Shown here piece by piece: positions 60,301 to 64,000 of a DNA stretch of 64,000 nt. Location of the stretch: the NCBI GenBank assembly GCA_037951165.1, contig JBBDHG010000112.1, forward strand, positions 3,461,001-3,525,000. Direction: 5' to 3'. The stretch is from Lophius americanus (Eukaryota; Chordata; Actinopteri; Lophiiformes; Lophiidae). The translations under genes and the position numbers were made by a program. Below the pieces are notes generated by a model, which made no database searches, was not told the DNA's origin, and worked only from the letters and a program-made list of their open reading frames with translations. Numbering within the stretch: position 1 is the stretch's first letter; every line of letters begins with the position of its first letter.

Positions 60301-62129
60301 CTGCCGTATTTCTTTGGCAAGGTGTTCATAATGTGTTGTTTAATAAAGGTCAACAACTTATATTTTTTCAATTGAATTGGTTCATTAATATCTAATTAAG
60401 GTTAACTGTTATATGTTAATAATATGTTTATAATTTAAGCAAATGTAATTTACAAATTGATCATGACGTACATAAAAATGTTTAAAATTGTACATACACA
60501 AGGCATGGTCTACATTTCTGTGCAGGAAAATGTCAAAGCAGATACTGCTACTGGTATCACAATACAGAAATTCCCAGCAATACCCAACCTTAATCAATAC
60601 CCTCTGTAGCCCTGACTTATAGTTGAATTAAAAATGACCAAGATTTTGATAAATGATTTGATGATAGTAGAGCTTTCTTTCAAGGCTCAAAGACTGCAAG
60701 TGATTGTGTAACTACAGAGTTCAATGCTCCAGGTTTGACACTTGTCAAACCATTTAAATGCTATATAAATTTCCTTATACAGTTTTATGCTTGATTTCCT
60801 TCTCATGAAGTCACTATATGCTTATTTTAAGCTTGTATTGTTGATGCTTCAATATTTCTTAAGCTTCAACAGCGTGTCCTGTATTATTTTTTAACACTTT
60901 AAACAATCATATGATGAACAAATTGATATCAACCAATTAAGGAAAATATTGCTGTATTGTGTTGTAAGGTTACAATTTCAATGTATGTTTAAAAGGGAGA
61001 TCTAATCAAAGCAACGACTGTCAAACCGACATTATTAAGTTATTAAGTTAACAGGTTAATACAATGATAATCCTGAAGAAATGACTTGGGGCTTTTCAAT
61101 ATTAACATATAACATCAAAAAGGGTACAGTAAAGAGCGGAGCACGGTTTAATGGGGAGTTTTATCCATTTTTTAAATTAACTTTTAATTAAGTGATGGTC
61201 AGATATATTTAGTTTAGAGTCTGTCGAACTCTTAAATTTACATTACCTGCTGAATTAGGTGTCGAATATAACTGCTAGATATTATGCAACCCGATGGATA
61301 TTACTGCGGCCACGCCATCCGCACTACGGAGAAGTACGGTCGAGCTATCTGGATTTAGGAATAAACTGAGCGTCAACATTGTTTAGTTCTGTTAAGCGTT
61401 TATGGTGCATTCAATGATACCTCATAAACTCAGATCTCTGGTTCAAATGGTAGAAAAACCAAACTAAACAGGAAAGGTACGGTAAGGTTTTTTCTTGTTT
61501 TATTATTTTTTTAAATGAATGTTTATGTCATTACTTTAATGTTCTTTAACAACATATTTTCTTAAAAATTATGTTATACGCAATTTGCATTACGATGTAA
61601 GTTAATTTGATAATGTACATATAAAGATGAAATCAAAACGTTATCAGCAAACTCTCCCAGATTCTTGCTCAACGAATCCCTTAAGTACTCCTTTCACCAT
61701 TACTACGATATTGTATTGTAGCAATTCTTTGCTAGTTTCCATGTCAAAATCATGCGCAATATGTTAGGTATGAACGTTAGCTCTCTGTTACTTATGCTAT
61801 TACGACTGTACCGGGGAAGAGAAACGGTCTGAAAGTTCCTAGAAGGAAAACGAACATTTCCTTACAGCTGAACAGTATTGAACTGCACCGAGAACCCGAC
61901 GATAGCCTTAGCTGACAGGACCAGGAGGCTAACAGTCTGCAGCTAGCTAACGTTACCTTGCTACCGACCTGACAGCTCACGTTTTGCAGTACACTTACTG
62001 TTGGTCCTCCTCCGAAAGAGTAGGTGCTTGTTCGGGAATCTCTGTCTGCACGTCGTCGAACAGCGATTTGGCATTTGTTCCGTTGTTCTTGTTTTTCAGG
62101 ATACCTTTTATCGGCCGGGGAGCTGCCAT
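51080..62129 (-). CDS. ppp1r2: ppp1r2: protein phosphatase 1 inhibitor-2 (whole coding span, 5 exons)
   Basis: Five exons join to a 669-nt frame, 222 residues (human about 205). Inhibitor-2 is an intrinsically disordered regulator that binds the catalytic subunit of PP1, and GSK3 phosphorylation of its PxTP site reactivates the complex. Seen here: the N-terminal KGILKN PP1-docking motif (8-13); KSQKW (46-50) before DEMNILATYHP; DEPSTPY (72-78) with T76 corresponding to the GSK3 site Thr72 of mammals; a run of acidic residues with two serines (122-138), likely CK2-type sites; and HYNEGLNIKLAR (157-168), the helix that covers the PP1 active site. Start chosen at MAAPRPIKGILKN, the family N-terminus. 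Directly upstream of acap2, as in human. Confidence 0.96.
52256..52365 (-). CDS. ppp1r2: ppp1r2 exon 4 (acidic run)
   Basis: 110 nt, acceptor TCCAAG, donor GTAAAC. Begins LVAAEGSEPRFMKEED and runs into six Glu, two Ser, six Glu, then LSPEEQ. The glutamate run is longer than in mammalian inhibitor-2 and five of its codons are consecutive GAA, suggesting repeat expansion. Confidence 0.94.
52366..54568 (-). other. ppp1r2 intron 3
   Basis: No additional exon recognised. Contains a 13-bp hairpin with a full TGACGTCA motif at 54286-54321. Confidence 0.7.
54569..54652 (-). CDS. ppp1r2: ppp1r2 exon 3
   Basis: 84 nt, acceptor TTTGAG, donor GTAAGA. Encodes MVGDVDDEGALSDSDDRSGL then TADDLAS and a split Lys codon. 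Acidic, less conserved than exon 2 but in frame on both sides. Confidence 0.93.
54963..55790 (-). mobile_element. 5'-truncated, decayed non-LTR retrotransposon (LINE) fragment
   Basis: Lies in ppp1r2 intron 2 in the same orientation as the gene. Broken frames show a reverse transcriptase core, NHLMYADDLVIFSPCNAGLQ, at 55743-55480. Downstream are pieces ending KLYAQVNMLARIFS (about 55440) and AAYNDSMRVLLKALR (about 55290), which belong to the RT thumb and C-terminal region. Frameshifts and stops separate these pieces. The 3' end is an AATAAAGTATTGAATTGAAT tail with repeated TTGAA units at 54963-54986, typical of LINE 3' tails. The 5' edge is uncertain (55744-55800). Jockey/L2/Rex1-like by general style; clade not firmly assigned. 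Confidence 0.85.
55919..56026 (-). CDS. ppp1r2: ppp1r2 exon 2
   Basis: 108 nt, acceptor TTTTAG, donor GTGACT. Encodes KKSQKWDEMNILATYHPADK then DYGLMKIDEPSTPYN, with the RVxF-like KSQKW and the GSK3-type PSTP site (T76). Confidence 0.96.
56027..61998 (-). other. ppp1r2 intron 1
   Basis: 6 kb, AT-rich, no recognisable exon. Around 57356-57530 the sequence AAAAAACTACTGGATGGATTTCC, followed by GGGTCAGGAAATG and further matching blocks, resembles a very widespread fish interspersed repeat in degraded form. The last 250 bases before exon 1 are GC-rich, as expected near a CpG promoter. Confidence 0.6.
57356..57530 (+). repeat. Degraded interspersed repeat (ACTACTGGATGGATTTCC type)
   Basis: Order of blocks GTTTGTCAG, CACAAAAAACTACTGG, ATGGATTTCCA, GGGTCAGGAAATG, ATCAAGGGATCGA and a terminal GCTAGATAG matches a common fish repeat recalled from general experience. 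Family name not assigned; needs a repeat library search. Confidence 0.45.
61999..62129 (-). CDS. ppp1r2: ppp1r2 exon 1
   Basis: 131 nt from ATG at 62129 to donor GTAAGT. Encodes MAAPRPIKGILKNKNNGTNA then KSLFDDVQTEIPEQAP and LSEEDQ, ending in phase 2. Confidence 0.95.
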
Positions 62130-62420
62130 TCCCACACGCTGATAGTCAGCTATCTCTTTACAACTTATTTCTTTGACTCAGTTACCAATGACAGGGCCAG
62201 TTTCAATCAAGCTCCCCGTCATAACACGATGTTGTTACAAAGAGAGAGGACAAAACTATGAAAGCTCCTCTATGATGACTGTAGAGCATATCGACTGTCT
62301 CTGGTTGTCCACTAACTGGGGGAGAGAGAACGCTGCCTACAAGCGGCCAGGTTAGGGCTTAAATATCGCGAGATTGTAAACTGAGAGTTTACTGCGTGCT
62401 CCGTACATAACCCAGGATAG
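62130..62420 (-). promoter_or_regulatory. ppp1r2 promoter region with TCGCGAGA motif
   Basis: Sequence directly upstream of the ppp1r2 start codon. TCGCGAGA at 62366-62373, about 237 bases from the ATG, is the core of the vertebrate TCTCGCGAGA promoter element found at many TATA-less, often bidirectional, housekeeping promoters. No TATA box is evident. Confidence 0.55.
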
Positions 62421-62750
62421 CTGATTCTTAGTCATTCTGAATTTGAAAAAACTAACTTTCAAACAGTTTTAAATTTCATTCTGTTGTCATACCTTTATTA
62501 TACATTCTGTGTGTATCAATAAAAATGTATTTTCTTTAACGGTTTCACTTTTGAGTCATTTTCATATCAACAGTGAATTATCCAAATTATTTATTTTGAC
62601 AAGGCAAATAATCAAACAATGTTCAATAAATTAAAAAATGTAGTGCAATAGAGAAGCTTTTTCAGATAGTATTAGACAATAGACATAGCACAAAAAAAAG
62701 TGTCTTCGGTCTTCTCCAAAGACACTGTAAACATTTTCTAACAACTTCTA

Positions 62751-63210
62751 ATATTGTCAAAACGATCATTGTATCCAAGAAAAGAAGAAATGAATGGATC
62801 TGTGTCCTGAATTTTCTGGAACAAAGGAGTGGGGAGAGGAGAATACACCAACATCTTCATCCTGCCATCCAGATGGCTAAAAAACAACAAAACACATTTT
62901 TACATCATAACCATGACGTAGCTCTGCATTTTAATCAATCCACTCATTATTGTATTTTATGGATTGATTGATTTTAAAAATTAATTTGGAATAAAAATGT
63001 AATTATTCACATCATATTCAAGATATGGAATCATTTGTTCTGTGTGCACTCTATTTAAAATATAAACTTTTGACTTTTAATCTCCACTGTTAGAGGGTGA
63101 GGGAAGTGAGTTTTGCTCAAAACAGGTTATTAGCTATTGCCATTACCTATTGTTGGCCAGTGTTAGCGATGCCTTGATGGCAACGCTGTAGTTTGCTCGT
63201 ACAAACACCT
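62751..63210 (-). CDS. Possible two 3'-terminal exons of an unidentified gene
   Basis: Candidate exon 63148-63210 (acceptor TTTAG, donor GTAATG) reads VFVRANYSVAIKASLTLANN. It joins in frame to 62751-62878 (acceptor TTTTTTAG), which reads HLDGRMKMLVYSPLPTPLFQ and continues to FLGYNDRFDNIRSC and a stop. Both splice junctions look acceptable and only this frame is open through both. I do not recognise the protein, no start exon is visible, and the DNA at 63100-63530 has the look of an interspersed repeat, so this may be chance. Confidence 0.22.
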
Positions 63211-63220
63211 AAAGCAACAT

Positions 63221-63540
63221 ATCCACGGGTATGAAATGTACTACACTATGTGTACGTGTGTCAATGACACATAAACTGGAAAGATTTCCTAATAAACAGT
63301 AAATTACTGGAGCTTCCACTTACTTTTTACACACGGGCAGCCATCTTGGATTATGAGGTTGTTGACTCGGGGTGGGTCGGGCTCCTCCGACTTTCCGAGT
63401 AGGAATTCCGACTTCGGTGGGAGTTTCAAGGAGGGTTGCCTTCTGTTACCAAGAATGCAACCCTGGAGGAACTCCACCCACTCGTCCCACGTGTCCAAAA
63501 GGAGAGTAGTACCTATGCAGAAAAAACAAACCCAAACAGA
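63221..63540. repeat. Probable interspersed repeat
   Basis: The sequence GCTCCTCCGACTTTCCGAGT, then AGGAATTCCGACTT, plus CAGCCATCTTGGATTATGA, resembles repeats seen widely in fish genomes. It contains an 81-codon minus-strand frame (63304-63549) that does not look like a known protein. Ends and family are not determined. Confidence 0.35.
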
Positions 63541-64000
63541 CAAACCCAAATAGATGTATTCTTTTGAGAGAAGAAAACTAATATTCTCATTGGAATGTGA
63601 AACAAAAAAGGTTTAATTATTCATCTAAAAGTAAAGCTCTGTTCAATTTTGGAAACAGTTGACAGTAGGTGGTAGTTGAAGTAGCAGTACGATTGTACGT
63701 CATTGACTTTTTCAGGTTTCCGTCTTGCTGACAGTGTCTCAAATGACAAATATCAACCTACATCATGTGATCACAACCTAGTTTTAAATTTCAATTTGAA
63801 ATTAATAGCATACATGGTACAAATTAAAGTAAATAGGTCATTTATAACTCTAGGAAAATCACATGTCTCAGTTTATCTCCTGCAATAAATAAGTTTGTCT
63901 CCTTCTATTATTAAAAAAAACAATAACAATACAATGCATGCACTTGTTCAGATAACTTTACAGAGGCGAACAAAGAACCTCAAATTCACGCAATTTATGT
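63541..64000. other. Unannotated right edge
   Basis: AT-rich DNA with no recognisable exon, RNA gene or repeat boundary. Confidence 0.6.

Noticed and set aside
63304..63549. 81-codon minus-strand frame as an exon of the unidentified right-hand gene
   Set aside because: Its donor at 63321-63326 does not join in the open frame to the next candidate exon, and the sequence looks repetitive.

Overview
This is vertebrate nuclear DNA, very probably from a ray-finned (teleost) fish. It is AT-rich, has long introns with canonical GT/AG splice sites, and carries tRNA-derived SINE copies, several short DNA-transposon-like elements and a decayed non-LTR retrotransposon of the kinds common in fish. There are no bacterial or viral features. 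Almost every open reading frame longer than 60 codons is chance. The genuine coding sequence lies in short exons, which were rebuilt here by translating between splice sites and checking that exon phases add up.

Two multi-exon genes can be reconstructed completely, both on the minus strand and head to tail. (1) ppp1r2, protein phosphatase 1 inhibitor-2, has its start codon at 62129 and its stop at 51080: five coding exons, 669 nt, 222 residues. (2) acap2, an Arf GTPase-activating protein with BAR, PH, ArfGAP and ankyrin domains, has its start codon at 45869 and its stop at 7504 or 10826: 23 coding exons, about 801 residues in the basic form. The same PPP1R2-ACAP2 pairing is found on human 3q29 and supports both identifications. 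The two proteins act in unrelated pathways (PP1 regulation; Arf6-linked membrane traffic), so this is conserved synteny and not a functional cluster.

Layout: 1-7503, intergenic DNA and the probable acap2 3'UTR, with a worn SINE and microsatellites; 7504-45869, acap2, with dense 3' exons (10.8-18.5 kb) and very long 5' introns rich in mobile elements; 45870-51079, spacer containing the acap2 promoter side and probable ppp1r2 3'UTR; 51080-62129, ppp1r2, with a LINE relic in intron 2; 62130-64000, ppp1r2 promoter side, then repeat-like DNA with two possible exons of an unidentified minus-strand gene.

The most interesting signals are in acap2 splicing. The gene encodes two C-termini: an ACAP2-type tail on a separate last exon at 7504, and an ACAP3-type tail made by reading through a weak internal splice donor at 10914. 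It also has an in-frame cassette exon resembling a segment of ACAP3 and a candidate 12-nt in-frame microexon behind a long pyrimidine tract. Two pairs of inverted transposon copies lie in introns flanking exons 5-8 and exon 2. No wholly new gene system was recognised.
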